The notes under the pieces are model-generated. The model saw only the letters and a program-made list of their open reading frames with translations. It made no database searches and was not told the origin of the DNA. The translations under genes and the position numbers were made by a program. 48,734 bases of DNA from an uncultured Eggerthellaceae bacterium. GTDB taxonomy: Bacteria > Actinomycetota > Coriobacteriia > Coriobacteriales > Eggerthellaceae. Shown one piece after another: positions 24,757-32,970 of the stretch. Position 1 is the stretch's first letter; every line of letters starts with the position of its first letter. The stretch spans positions 1 to 48,734 of the forward strand of contig CANQRF010000013.1 of NCBI GenBank assembly GCA_947626195.1, given 5' to 3'.

Positions 24757-25170
24757 CTACGATGGACGAAGGGACAAAATACAGTTTTCATCGTAACGCG
24801 TTATTAAGGCATCTGCCGTAAGGAGAACCATCGAGTCGCTCTTTGCTTGAGCAATCAGGATTCTGTCGAATGGATCATGATGGATGGGTTTCTGTCCAGC
24901 GGCTTCCAAGCTTTCCAGCGCGATGATATGGCGAGGCTCTATCGACAAAAGCTCATAGCCAGCCTCTTTGCATAATTCTTTAAGCGTTTCCGCGTCGGTC
25001 GGCATGAGATCAGGGTGCACCGCATGCTTAATCGAGATCTCCCAGAGCGAGGCAACGCTGCAATAAATGGCATTCGAAAGATCTTCAATCATTTTGCTGG
25101 CGATAGCGGGCAATCTCTTATCTTCCGTGAGCGCCCACAAGAGAACATGAGTATCGAGCAAAATTCTCAT
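24757..25170 (-). CDS. vapC: PIN-domain toxin (VapC-like ribonuclease)
   Basis: A 137-residue PIN domain, the normal size for VapC toxins, which are Mg-dependent ribonucleases that cut tRNA or rRNA. Acidic site residues are visible: D6 (LLDTHVLLW), E44 (ASLWEISIK), D102 (DPFDR) and D120 (LLTAD). Its ATG overlaps the stop of the antitoxin gene by 4 bp. The variant with LWEISIKHA and HHDPFDRILIAQA is the one usually paired with PHD/YefM-type antitoxins, as here. Confidence 0.93.
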   Translation of the reverse strand: MRILLDTHVLLWALTEDKRLPAIASKMIEDLSNAIYCSVASLWEISIKHAVHPDLMPTDAETLKELCKEAGYELLSIEPRHIIALESLEAAGQKPIHHDPFDRILIAQAKSDSMVLLTADALITRYDENCILSLRPS

Positions 25171-25415
25171 GACGGCACCTTGAACAAAGCAGCAACTTCT
25201 TCATTGAAGGAGGAATCATCCCACCCTTCTGCATAGAGCTTCTTTCCCTTCGCCGCACCGATGCGTTTCGCATGATCTGCTTGCTCGCATAAAGTGATTT
25301 GGGCAATCGGTTTGTTCCGACGAGCAATGACGATACGATCCTCCTCGCCTGTTTCCAAAAGACGCAAAAGAGCGGATAGACCCGTCTTTGCTTCCAAAAT
25401 ATTTGCCTGAACCAT
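25167..25415 (-). CDS. PHD/YefM-type antitoxin
   Basis: The 82-residue protein starts MVQANILEAKTGLSALLRLL, the N-terminal DNA-binding fold of PHD/YefM antitoxins, followed by IVIARRNKPIAQI. The C-terminal part (GWDDSSFNEEVAALF) would bind and block the toxin. It precedes the PIN toxin with a 4-bp overlap. The start has GAGGAG in front. A promoter and two dyads are immediately upstream, as expected for autoregulation by the toxin-antitoxin complex. Confidence 0.93.
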   Translation of the reverse strand: MVQANILEAKTGLSALLRLLETGEEDRIVIARRNKPIAQITLCEQADHAKRIGAAKGKKLYAEGWDDSSFNEEVAALFKVPS

Positions 25416-25430
25416 ATGATCTCCTCAACC

Positions 25431-25476
25431 TGACCAACATGGTCATATTATAGATAGGTTCCTATTCAAGCGTCAA
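25431..25476 (-). promoter_or_regulatory. Promoter and operators of the toxin-antitoxin pair
   Basis: The minus strand reads TTGACG (25471-25476), an 18-bp spacer, TATAAT (25447-25452). Between the -10 box and the ribosome-binding site lies the palindrome TGACCA-ACA-TGGTCA (25431-25445). A second small dyad ATAGG-TT-CCTAT lies inside the spacer. Confidence 0.8.
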
Positions 25477-25550
25477 CAAAATTACCAGTAGTTACAAGCA
25501 GTGACGGGCAGTTACGTTGCTTGAGTTTTGTTCTCACCATGAGTGCTTGC

Positions 25551-26177
25551 TCACGAAGCACGCAAGAGAGTCTTTACGAATCGGGCGGTTATCTCGCGGA
25601 TGGACATGAAAACGTAGTGAACCTGCGCTTGCTCCATCGCCTGGGTCTGCTTCTCGTTCACATACGTGTAGGGATAGATGCCGAACATGAACGGGAAGAA
25701 CCCGTAGATGAAATCTTCGCGCTCGCGCTGCTTCATGTTCGGGAAGAACTTCACGAGGCACGATTCCAAGGTCTTCATGGATGTGCCGTACGACACTTTG
25801 AAGCAGGTGAGTCGCTCGAGGCTGCTGTTGCTCTCCATGTCGTAGTGGTTCATCGACATGATCTTCAGGAGCTGCCAACGGTCGGCGAGGGTTTGCCCCA
25901 GCTTTTGTGCGAAGGCGTCTGCCGAAAGCGTTTCGTTTTCGTCCCTCAGCGCGATGAGCGCCTCTATCCACAGATCGTATTCGCGCTTCAAAAGCCCGAG
26001 GAAAATCTCCTCCTTGGTTTGGAAGTAGTTGTAGATGGAGGCGCGCGAGAAGCTCGTCATATCGGCGATGTCCTTCAGCGTGATGTCCTTGAAGTCCATC
26101 GTTTGATAGAGCTTCTCACAGGCGTTGAGGATTTCCTCTTTGCGGGCCTCGGTGAACGATTCGGATACTTTCGGCAT
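25551..26177 (-). CDS. TetR/AcrR-family transcriptional regulator
   Basis: A TetR-type repressor of 208 residues from the ATG at 26177; a longer frame to 26249 is unlikely because its extra residues look non-coding. The N-terminal HTH is at about residues 33-52 (TLKDIADMTSFSRASIYNYF), followed by QTKEEIFLGLL. The C-terminal part is the ligand/dimer domain. It follows the flavoprotein gene on the same strand and is probably co-transcribed with it. The promoter of that gene and the promoter of the DUF362 gene share TGACA-N3-TGTCA dyads, so this regulator is the natural candidate to bind them. The inducer is not known; the controlled genes suggest quinones or electrophiles. Confidence 0.88.
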   Translation of the reverse strand: MPKVSESFTEARKEEILNACEKLYQTMDFKDITLKDIADMTSFSRASIYNYFQTKEEIFLGLLKREYDLWIEALIALRDENETLSADAFAQKLGQTLADRWQLLKIMSMNHYDMESNSSLERLTCFKVSYGTSMKTLESCLVKFFPNMKQREREDFIYGFFPFMFGIYPYTYVNEKQTQAMEQAQVHYVFMSIREITARFVKTLLRAS

Positions 26178-26273
26178 AGTGGCGGGTTCTTTCTTATTGT
26201 TCGATGGCGGGTAATATGGCCGATGACGGATAGCTGTGTATGGCGGCAATCAACCTTCGGGCACCTGCGAAGT

Positions 26274-26807
26274 TTACAGGAAGCGCCCGAGGTCATAAGC
26301 CTCTTTCATGAAACGGCTCCGGTCCGTCATGGAGGGTGTGCCGCACCCCTTCCCCAAAATGCGTCCGCGATCGTTCCATCGAAGGTAGCGGACGAGGGTG
26401 TCGTAATGGGCTTCCAAGGCATCGAATGTCCAGCTATCGGCATTCCACGCGACAGCAATCAGCGCAGAATCGAGGCGCTTTCCGGTGATGCTGGGATTGG
26501 CAGAGCAAAATCGATCGATGCAGGCTTTCAGCTGGGCCGTCATGCCGTAATAGTAAAGAGGCGTCGCCAAAACGATCATGTCGCTCGCGAGGATTTGCGC
26601 GCGTATGCCGTCGAATCCGTCATGGAGAGCACAAGGGCCTCCGTAACCGCAGGTCACACAACCCGTGCAAGGAGAGAAATCGATTTCTGCGACATCGATC
26701 CGCGAGACATTGTGCCCCGCGTCCGAGGCTCCGCGGGCAAACTGCTCGCAGAGAAGAGCGGTTGATCCATCCGTGTTCGGACTCCCTTGCAGAATGAGAA
26801 TGTTCAT
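26274..26807 (-). CDS. NADPH-dependent FMN reductase / iron-sulfur flavoprotein-like
   Basis: The 177 residues from the ATG at 26807 (GAGGG upstream) form a flavodoxin fold: MNILILQGSPNTDGSTALL binds FMN phosphate, and ATPLYYYGMTAQLKACIDRF is the second FMN contact. A cysteine cluster CTGCVTCGYGGPC lies around residues 46-58, as in flavoproteins that use these cysteines for an iron-sulfur centre or redox-active thiols. It likely reduces flavin, quinone or metal substrates in the cytoplasm. It is divergent to the aldo/keto reductase, with operator-like dyads between them, and upstream of the TetR gene on the same strand. Confidence 0.85.
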   Translation of the reverse strand: MNILILQGSPNTDGSTALLCEQFARGASDAGHNVSRIDVAEIDFSPCTGCVTCGYGGPCALHDGFDGIRAQILASDMIVLATPLYYYGMTAQLKACIDRFCSANPSITGKRLDSALIAVAWNADSWTFDALEAHYDTLVRYLRWNDRGRILGKGCGTPSMTDRSRFMKEAYDLGRFL

Positions 26808-26898
26808 GCTCAGACCCTCGTTTCTCTCACTGTAGGCGGCCAGCTGCCTTGCGGAGTGCACCTTTTCGCGGCATGCCCTTCGCTCGTCAAATAGCAAA

Positions 26899-26946
26899 CC
26901 AACATTATGTCAGTTATATATTGACGCTAAGCTGACATCGTGTCAA
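26899..26946 (-). promoter_or_regulatory. Flavoprotein/TetR promoter with two TGACA-N3-TGTCA sites (divergent region)
   Basis: The perfect dyad TGACA-TCG-TGTCA is at 26933-26945 and overlaps a minus-strand -35 box TTGACA (complement of 26941-26946). A weaker second site (minus-strand TGACA-TAA-TGTTG) is about 33 bp away at 26900-26912, beyond an AT-rich -10 zone. The layout and much of the sequence match the DUF362 promoter at 29854-29904. The aldo/keto reductase on the plus strand starts at 27009, so both directions may be controlled. Confidence 0.8.
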
Positions 26947-27008
26947 TATAGGAACATCAGATTATAAGACTATCTGCATTTCAATCAACGGAAACGAAGG
27001 AGCTTGTC

Positions 27009-28019
27009 ATGGAGTACGCGAAATTAGGAACATCGAATATTGAAGTCTCTCGCATTTGCCTTGGATGCATGGGCTTCGGCAATGCGGCGACGGGGCAGCA
27101 TTCGTGGACGATTGACGAGGCCGCCACACGCGAGATCATCAAACATGCTCTTGAGCTCGGCATCACCTTTTTCGACACGGCGCCGGTTTATCAAAACGGC
27201 ACGAGCGAGCAGTTCGTCGGCCGGGCGCTCAAAGATTTCGCCCGCCGCGACGACTTTGTGATCGCAACGAAATTCACCCCGCGTAGCCAAGAGGAAATCG
27301 ACAACGGCGTCACCGGACAGGAACACGTCGCGAGCTGCCTCGAGAAAAGTCTCACCAACCTTGGGCTGGATTACGTTGATCTCTACATCTGCCACATGTG
27401 GGACTATCACACGCCGATGGAGGAAGTTCTGGAGGGAATGCACAATGCGGTCGCTTCCGGCAAGGTTCGCGCGATCGGCATTTCGAACTGCTTCGCCTGG
27501 CAGCTGGAAAAAGCGAACTGCTATGCGCGCAGCCACGGGCTGACGGAGTTTATTTCGGTGCAAAACCACTACAACTTGATCGCTCGCGAGGAAGAGCGCG
27601 AGATGGTGCCGCTGTGCGCCGAAGAGCATATCGCGATGACCCCCTACAGCGCGCTTGCTGGTGGCCGACTCTCGAAGCATCCCGGAGAAAGCTCGAAGCG
27701 CCTCAAGGAAGACGCCTACGCGAAGTTCAAGTACGACGCCACGGCGGAGGCAGACGCGAAGATCATCTCGCGCGTGGCAGAACTCGCCGATAAGCGCGGC
27801 GTTCCGATGACCGAGATCGCACTCGCCTGGCTGCTCACGAAGGTGACGGCGCCCGTCGTCGGCGCGACAAAGCTTCCGCAGCTCGAGGGTATGACCCATG
27901 CTGTCGATCTGAAACTTACCGACGACGAAACCGAATATCTTGAAGAGCTCTACGTTCCCCACGCGCTCGTCGGCGTCATGGCCCAGAACGGCAAACAGAA
28001 AGCTGGCAATGTCGTTTAA
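27009..28019 (+). CDS. Aldo/keto reductase
   Basis: A cytoplasmic NADPH-dependent oxidoreductase with a TIM-barrel fold; its 336 residues are the usual length. The catalytic tetrad can be read: D56 and Y61 (FFDTAPVYQNG), K88 (IATKF) and H129 (YICHM). The cofactor end shows GISNCFAWQLEKA and TPYSALAGGRLSKH. AKRs of this YghZ/YajO-like type reduce aldehydes and ketones, including reactive carbonyls. The ATG has GAAGGAG upstream. It stands divergent from the flavoprotein/TetR operon, with a shared operator region, so it probably belongs to the same stress response. Confidence 0.93.
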   Translation: MEYAKLGTSNIEVSRICLGCMGFGNAATGQHSWTIDEAATREIIKHALELGITFFDTAPVYQNGTSEQFVGRALKDFARRDDFVIATKFTPRSQEEIDNGVTGQEHVASCLEKSLTNLGLDYVDLYICHMWDYHTPMEEVLEGMHNAVASGKVRAIGISNCFAWQLEKANCYARSHGLTEFISVQNHYNLIAREEEREMVPLCAEEHIAMTPYSALAGGRLSKHPGESSKRLKEDAYAKFKYDATAEADAKIISRVAELADKRGVPMTEIALAWLLTKVTAPVVGATKLPQLEGMTHAVDLKLTDDETEYLEELYVPHALVGVMAQNGKQKAGNVV

Positions 28020-28041
28020 CGAAAAGACGCCGAACACATCA

Positions 28042-28515
28042 TCAGATCGATTCTGCCCAGCTTTTAAGCTGAGACGCGCTTGGACGACCATTGAGAAGAC
28101 GCCCATCAACGATGGTCACTCCTTTATGGGTGCGCATAAGCTCGCTCGCAGTTTGCCCGAGGCCGCTTCCTCCCGAGGTGGCGAATAGGGCGATCTTCTT
28201 TCCCGCGAAGTCATAAGCATCGAGGAAGCTGTCGATAATGCGTGGCGCGGTGTACCACCAAACTGGAAAGCCGATGAAGATCGTATCATGCTCATCGATC
28301 TGGGCATTGTGGTTCGCGAGCTCTGGGCGGCTTGCACGGTCGTTCATCTCCTTGCTGCTGCGCGAATTGCGATCGTTCCAGTTCAGATCTGCTGAAGCAT
28401 AAGGCACTTTCGGCGCGATCTCATAAAGATCCGCCCCCGTTGTTTCAGCAAGGCTTTGAGCTACACGAGCCGTTGTCCCACTTGCGGAAAAATAAGCGAC
28501 TAATGTTTTCGACAT
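28042..28515 (-). CDS. Flavodoxin
   Basis: A 158-residue flavodoxin from the ATG at 28515 (GGGAG with 7-nt spacing). A start two codons earlier has the site too close. FMN contacts are seen in MSKTLVAYFSASGTTARVAQ and, later, FIGFPVWWYTAPRIIDSFL and LFATSGGSGLGQTASEL. It resembles the flavodoxin_4 group, often induced together with aldo/keto reductases. It converges on the AKR gene end (22 nt apart) and follows the DUF362 gene on the same strand after a gap of about 170 nt, perhaps in the same operon. Confidence 0.92.
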   Translation of the reverse strand: MSKTLVAYFSASGTTARVAQSLAETTGADLYEIAPKVPYASADLNWNDRNSRSSKEMNDRASRPELANHNAQIDEHDTIFIGFPVWWYTAPRIIDSFLDAYDFAGKKIALFATSGGSGLGQTASELMRTHKGVTIVDGRLLNGRPSASQLKSWAESI

Positions 28516-28685
28516 CTTCATTCTCCCTTCTACTGCTTCATCATGCTGTTCCATTATGCTGCATCAGGCGAACGGAATGAGAGGCATTTCCCGATCACGT
28601 CGCCGGTTTGCAGATATTCATACGATCTCATAGCGTTCCTGATAAAACCCGAACATTCGATGAAAGCGTCTTTCCCTGCGCAACG

Positions 28686-29771
28686 CTACGCGTCAAGGTC
28701 GATCAGCTCGTAGCTCTTTGTGCCCATCCCAAGGGCTTCGGCGTGATCGAGAATGTGAGGGCCGTCCAACGATTCCATCCGGCGAATCAAAGCCTCGCCA
28801 TCGGGAGCCGCGTAGACGAGATCGACGCACGCCGTATCAAGGGCCACCGGATCAAGGGACGCAAGGATGCCGATATCGGCCATTTGGGGCTCTGCCGGAT
28901 GCGAGTCGCAGTCGCAGTCGACAGAGAGGCGGTTCATCACATTGACGAACGCGATGTTCTCGCCCATGTAATCCTTCACCGCGCTGGCCGCCTCTGCCAT
29001 GGATTCAAGGAAATCATCTTGAGCGGGGCTGCCCCATGAATTGGTGGAAGTTCCCGCGCTATGGATAAGCATTTTCCCTGTTGACGAGGCTACACCGATG
29101 GAGATGTTTTTAAGCGCCCCGCCGAAACCGCCCATCGCGTGCCCCTTGAAATGCGCAAGCGAGAGCATCCAGTCATAGTTCGCCAGATGATCGCCAACGA
29201 TGTCTTCCGAGAGATGCACACCATTTGCGACGGGAATGCTCATGTCGCCGTCGGCGTCCATGATGTCGACATCGGCGATGGCGGTGAACCCGTTGTTGGC
29301 TGCCACCTGAAGGTGACGATCGGTGGAGGAGCGCTGCCCACCATAGGCGGTGTTGCATTCAACGATAGTGGCGTTTAGCCCTTGCACAAGATCAGCGATA
29401 AGTTCAGGCCGCAAGAAGTTGCTCCCCGGCTCACCGGTGGAAAGCTTCACGGCGGCATTTCCCACCGGTGTTACGCCAAGCGCCTTAAACGCACGGGCAA
29501 GACCTTCGGGTGAGATGTCGCGCGTGAAGTAGACGAGAGCGTCGTTTGACGACGACCCGCCCGTAGCTGATGCGTCTGGCGCAGTCGCTTCTGAGGCAGT
29601 GTTCGTTTGGTTTGGTTCTGCCGTCTCCATGTCCGCCAAGGTATTCTCGGCGTTCGCATTTTGCGAAGCAGAGGAAGAGCAGGCCCCGAGCGTCATGCCC
29701 GCAATCGCAGCTCCCCCAACGATGGCCGCACCTTTCAGGAAATCTCTTCTGCCAAAAGTGTTATCGATCAT
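28686..29771 (-). CDS. DUF362 protein, Tat-exported lipoprotein
   Basis: A 361-residue exported protein. The N-terminus has a twin-arginine motif (GRRDFLKG, R8-R9), a hydrophobic helix and a lipobox (TLGAC, C31), so it should be exported folded and lipid-anchored outside the membrane. A Ser/Asn/Thr/Glu spacer (32-68) follows. The body is DUF362: VECNTAYGGQRSSTDRH, LSLAHFKGHAMGGFGGALKN, and DCDCDSHPAEPQMADIGILA in pieces, with a cysteine pair and nearby His/Asp that could bind metal or a cluster. Family members occur with redox enzymes in anaerobes but lack an assigned reaction. It is controlled from a promoter sharing the TetR-type dyads at 26899-26946. Confidence 0.9.
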   Translation of the reverse strand: MIDNTFGRRDFLKGAAIVGGAAIAGMTLGACSSSASQNANAENTLADMETAEPNQTNTASEATAPDASATGGSSSNDALVYFTRDISPEGLARAFKALGVTPVGNAAVKLSTGEPGSNFLRPELIADLVQGLNATIVECNTAYGGQRSSTDRHLQVAANNGFTAIADVDIMDADGDMSIPVANGVHLSEDIVGDHLANYDWMLSLAHFKGHAMGGFGGALKNISIGVASSTGKMLIHSAGTSTNSWGSPAQDDFLESMAEAASAVKDYMGENIAFVNVMNRLSVDCDCDSHPAEPQMADIGILASLDPVALDTACVDLVYAAPDGEALIRRMESLDGPHILDHAEALGMGTKSYELIDLDA

Positions 29772-29853
29772 TTTTGCACCACTTTCTCTTGCAAATTCGT
29801 ATCAACGACTTGATGTGTTTAAAGCCGACCTCTCCTTTGGGTTACTTACGAGA

Positions 29854-29904
29854 AACTGACATGATGTCAGTTCTGATAATGCCATTAAGCTGACACCATG
29901 TCAA
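29854..29904 (-). promoter_or_regulatory. DUF362 promoter with two TGACA-N3-TGTCA operators
   Basis: Minus-strand -35 TTGACA (29899-29904), 17-bp spacer, -10 CATTAT (29876-29881). One dyad (29891-29903) overlaps the -35 box. The second, AACTGACA-TGA-TGTCAGTT (29854-29872, 8-bp arms), lies just after the -10 box at the expected start of transcription. The sites are 34 bp apart. Confidence 0.85.
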
Positions 29905-29962
29905 CATAAATTTCAACAAATCGCGGGAGCCAACCGAAACGAAGGTTTAAAGCGAACTCTAT

Positions 29963-30646
29963 CTATACCTGATCCTCATCGCCCTCGATATAATCGGACA
30001 GCATCGTTGTAATCTCATGAAGCTTCGCGCAAGGGTTCATTCTCGAAGGAAGGTGAGCGTTCTGGCTTTCATGCCACTTTATGAGACGCTTTGCATTTAC
30101 CTCAGCAAGATGCATGCGGCTTCGAAGCTCTTCAAACACGCTAGAGCCCGATTTCGAATAGGGATGTTTCAATTCACGCCGAAACGCCATATCTGTTCTG
30201 TCTATGGCTTCAGCTGACGTCATTTCAGCTGTTGTATAACCGAAATGAAGCAGCATCCAGACCTCGAAGCATGGGTTAGACCACAGGGAATGAAACGTGG
30301 TCACACCACTTGAGCTTTTCCCACACCTCTCAGCAGTCAAATCGAACTCGTTGCGGTCAAAATCGTCGCGATCGTAAGCAAGCCACACGTGGTCGTAACC
30401 CCCCGATAGCCTACATTCACGTAACGCATAGTCCAGCAGATCAGTCGTATGGAGCCCTGTTCCCTTTACGACGATATGTATGCGATTCCTAAACTCCGGT
30501 CTCAGCGCATCGCGCATGCCGGAGAAGTACAACGGCTCGGTTTTCTCACCCTCGCAAACGATAAGATGTCTCTCCGGCGCTAAAAGGCGATATCCTTTGC
30601 GTCGTCCTGATTTGCGCCACGCTTCCACAGCTCGACCTTTTGCCAT
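29963..30646 (-). CDS. rloB: RloB-family protein (Toprim-like nuclease partner, defence)
   Basis: The 227-residue RloB/AbiLii-type protein carries CEGEKTEPLYF at 31-41 (E32/E34) and YDRDDFD at 91-97 (D92, D94), the acidic pattern of a Toprim metal site. The N-terminus is basic (WRKSGRRKGYR), and the middle has LWSNPCFEVWMLLHFGY, a family signature. In anti-phage systems RloB-like proteins act as the effector next to an AAA ATPase, probably cutting nucleic acid when the ATPase senses infection. Here the ATPase gene is directly upstream with 2 nt between. Exact target and trigger are unknown. Confidence 0.9.
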   Translation of the reverse strand: MAKGRAVEAWRKSGRRKGYRLLAPERHLIVCEGEKTEPLYFSGMRDALRPEFRNRIHIVVKGTGLHTTDLLDYALRECRLSGGYDHVWLAYDRDDFDRNEFDLTAERCGKSSSGVTTFHSLWSNPCFEVWMLLHFGYTTAEMTSAEAIDRTDMAFRRELKHPYSKSGSSVFEELRSRMHLAEVNAKRLIKWHESQNAHLPSRMNPCAKLHEITTMLSDYIEGDEDQV

Positions 30647-30648
30647 AT

Positions 30649-31881
30649 CTAGCCCTCCGCCCAGTAGAGAAGACGATCGAGTATGGGATCGGCTCCATAT
30701 CTACCCGAGAGATACTGTTTGTCAAAGGCCGCGTTCTTGTTCACAAGATTGCCGTTTGGCTCATGGATGTCAGATAACGACCAAAGGGCGCTCGCCTCAT
30801 CTTCATTGCGAGCCGCAAACCAAATCTCGTCACGTCGAAGCACGTCATTGCGCATGATACTGACATCTTGGGAGGTGAACACGAGCTGAGCTCCTTTTTT
30901 GTTGATCTCAGAATCCTGAAAGAGCATGATAATAAATCTGAGCAGCTTCGGATGTAGTTTAGAATCCAATTCATCTATCACGAGAAGCGACCCATTCTTC
31001 AGCGCATCATCGAGAGCGACCGCCGTGCTCATCATCTTGCGTGTTCCGGCAGACTCTTTACTGAGACGAAGCTCGTAGGGCTTTCCGTTAACGATATGCC
31101 GAACCCAGACGCGCCTGTTTTCGAGATCATCATCGTCGCCCTCGACCCGAAAACCATCAATGTTTATTCCAGCAGCCTTAAGAACGCCGACGATAGTTCC
31201 TTCGTCTTCTTGCCCGAGCATCTTTTCCAAGGCGAGTTCCTCAAAACGGAAATCGAAGTCGATGAACCTCGCTGACGTGATCCAGTCTGCTGCCATATCA
31301 ATAAAATCGACGTCGTAATTCAGTGCAAGGAAAGACAAGTAGGGTATATCCGCATTGAAAGATGTGTTCGCCCGAGCACGCTTAAGGGAAGACCCAAGCT
31401 CCACTTTGTCTCCTGTCCGATCAAACAGCATCGCAGTTCGTGTTCCACCGACGTTCTTTCTGTACAGGCTTTCGGAAGTTATCCCCTCGACATCGAAAGA
31501 AAGCGTATAGCGAAACTCTTGCCCTTTCGTTCTGAAATAGACCTCGAAGTCGGAAGGCTCATTCGGGTGCACATCGTCAAAGCGGAATGCATCTGTGCCC
31601 TTTACCTTAGGCCGCGGAATATCTTTAGTCGTCTCATCTTTGTGGGAGAGTAGATATATCGGATAGGAGACAGCGTTGAACATCCTTTGCATAGCAAGGA
31701 AAAGGTTTGATTTTCCACCGGCGTTCGGGCCGAAGATAACTGACACCGGAAGAAAAGCCTGTCCGTCCTTCTCATCAACAATAAGAGATTCCCTGAACTC
31801 CTTCATGGCGGAGGCTTGCATGTCGAATGTCGTCTCGTCCCGATATGAGCGAAAATTATCGAATGTGAATTGGCAGAGCAT
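30649..31881 (-). CDS. rloA: RloA-type AAA/ABC-like ATPase (defence)
   Basis: The 410 residues have an SMC/OLD-like ATPase head. Walker A is GPNAGGKSN (51-59), a signature-like LSKESAGTRKM lies near 280, and Walker B is LLVIDE (299-304) followed by SKLHPKL. A D-loop/His region FTSQDVSIM lies beyond. The N-terminus FTFDNFRSYRDETTFDM is typical of AAA_15/21 ATPases. It pairs with RloB, a two-gene arrangement known as RloAB and related to AbiL of Lactococcus. Base composition is lower in GC than the neighbouring core genes, and the upstream DNA is very AT-rich, both signs of transfer. The ribosome-binding site is AGGGGGG. Confidence 0.92.
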   Translation of the reverse strand: MLCQFTFDNFRSYRDETTFDMQASAMKEFRESLIVDEKDGQAFLPVSVIFGPNAGGKSNLFLAMQRMFNAVSYPIYLLSHKDETTKDIPRPKVKGTDAFRFDDVHPNEPSDFEVYFRTKGQEFRYTLSFDVEGITSESLYRKNVGGTRTAMLFDRTGDKVELGSSLKRARANTSFNADIPYLSFLALNYDVDFIDMAADWITSARFIDFDFRFEELALEKMLGQEDEGTIVGVLKAAGINIDGFRVEGDDDDLENRRVWVRHIVNGKPYELRLSKESAGTRKMMSTAVALDDALKNGSLLVIDELDSKLHPKLLRFIIMLFQDSEINKKGAQLVFTSQDVSIMRNDVLRRDEIWFAARNEDEASALWSLSDIHEPNGNLVNKNAAFDKQYLSGRYGADPILDRLLYWAEG

Positions 31882-31893
31882 TGACCCCCCTAT

Positions 31894-31907
31894 TTGATAA
31901 TTATCAA
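31894..31907 (-). promoter_or_regulatory. Perfect palindrome in the rloA leader, within an AT-rich promoter region
   Basis: TTGATAATTATCAA is a 14-bp perfect palindrome directly before the rloA ribosome-binding site. The next 80 bp upstream are extremely AT-rich with several possible -10 boxes. A repressor site is plausible; which protein binds is unknown. Confidence 0.6.
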
Positions 31908-32069
31908 CACTATATATCCTTTATTTTATAAATTATTTCTGATTATTATGAATAATATAACATATATCTGCATCATTCAAGGGATTTTCGCGCATTGCTT
32001 TGTTCGTGCGTAGCGTCTCTTTGATAATGAGCTTATGATACTGATATGTAACCCAAAGGGAGGAAAGCG

Positions 32070-32771
32070 ATGGCACAGGGCGACATGATTCTCGACGTGG
32101 CCGACGTTGTGAAACTTGAGCAAGCTATTGCCGCAAAAGGAACACCACTCGCCACGTTGATGGAACGAGCCGGCACCGCAATTGCCCGCGAGGCGAGCGC
32201 ATATCTTCGTGAAAACAAGATCGCGAACCCGTATGTCGTCGTATTGGCGGGAAGCGGCAACAACGGGGGTGATGGTTGGGTGGCGGCGAATCTGCTCGCG
32301 CAAGAAGGCTGCGAGACGTTCCTCATCACACCGAAAGCCGCTGATGGCATTTCCGCCGAACCTGCTCATTCCACTGCCCGCACGATCATGAAAAACCTCC
32401 CCGAAGCATTGAAGGTGCTCATCAACCCTACGGAAGAAGAGGTTACGTGCTTGTTGGAAGGTGCCGATGTTGTTATCGACGCGCTTCTCGGCACAGGGTT
32501 TTCAGGCCAAACAGTTCGCGAACCGATGGCTCGGTGGATCTCGCTTTTAAACAGCGGCTACGACAGCAAGCCATTCGTTATCGCCGCCGACGTTCCCTCG
32601 GGGGTTTCAGCGCAAACGGGAGAAGCAGCCACTCCCCACGTCTTCGCCGATCGAACGGTCACCATGATCGTCGCAAAGCCCGGCCTTGTTACCGCAGCGG
32701 CAAAACCTTTTGTGGGAACCCTCGTTGTCGACAACCTCGGCATTGACCTTAAGGAGTTTCTTCCCGTTTAG
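32070..32771 (+). CDS. nnrE: NAD(P)H-hydrate epimerase
   Basis: A YjeF_N-domain enzyme of 233 residues that epimerises damaged R-NAD(P)HX to the S form for the repair dehydratase. GSGNNGGDGW (61-70) is the family's nucleotide-binding signature. VVIDALLGTGFSG carries the conserved catalytic Asp, and VIAADVPSGVSAQTGEA is the third block. The usual partner dehydratase (YjeF_C/NnrD) is not fused, nor is it next to this gene. The start is preceded by AAAGGGAGGAAAGCG. It stands alone between the RloAB locus and the ABC exporter. Confidence 0.92.
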   Translation: MAQGDMILDVADVVKLEQAIAAKGTPLATLMERAGTAIAREASAYLRENKIANPYVVVLAGSGNNGGDGWVAANLLAQEGCETFLITPKAADGISAEPAHSTARTIMKNLPEALKVLINPTEEEVTCLLEGADVVIDALLGTGFSGQTVREPMARWISLLNSGYDSKPFVIAADVPSGVSAQTGEAATPHVFADRTVTMIVAKPGLVTAAAKPFVGTLVVDNLGIDLKEFLPV

Positions 32772-32970
32772 CCTTCCGACGCAAATTCGCCTGGATTTCC
32801 GTAACGGTTTCTCTCGCCTGAACATCCATAGCGACCCGTCTGTCAGTACGTTTATGGCAACACCGCTCGCTAGGACGTTTCGCCCCTTCATTGCCACCCT
32901 TTACAACTGCTCGCCCTAAGACAACCCCCTTACAGGAGCCTTCTACGACAGCCTCCTGCAATAGCGGCTC

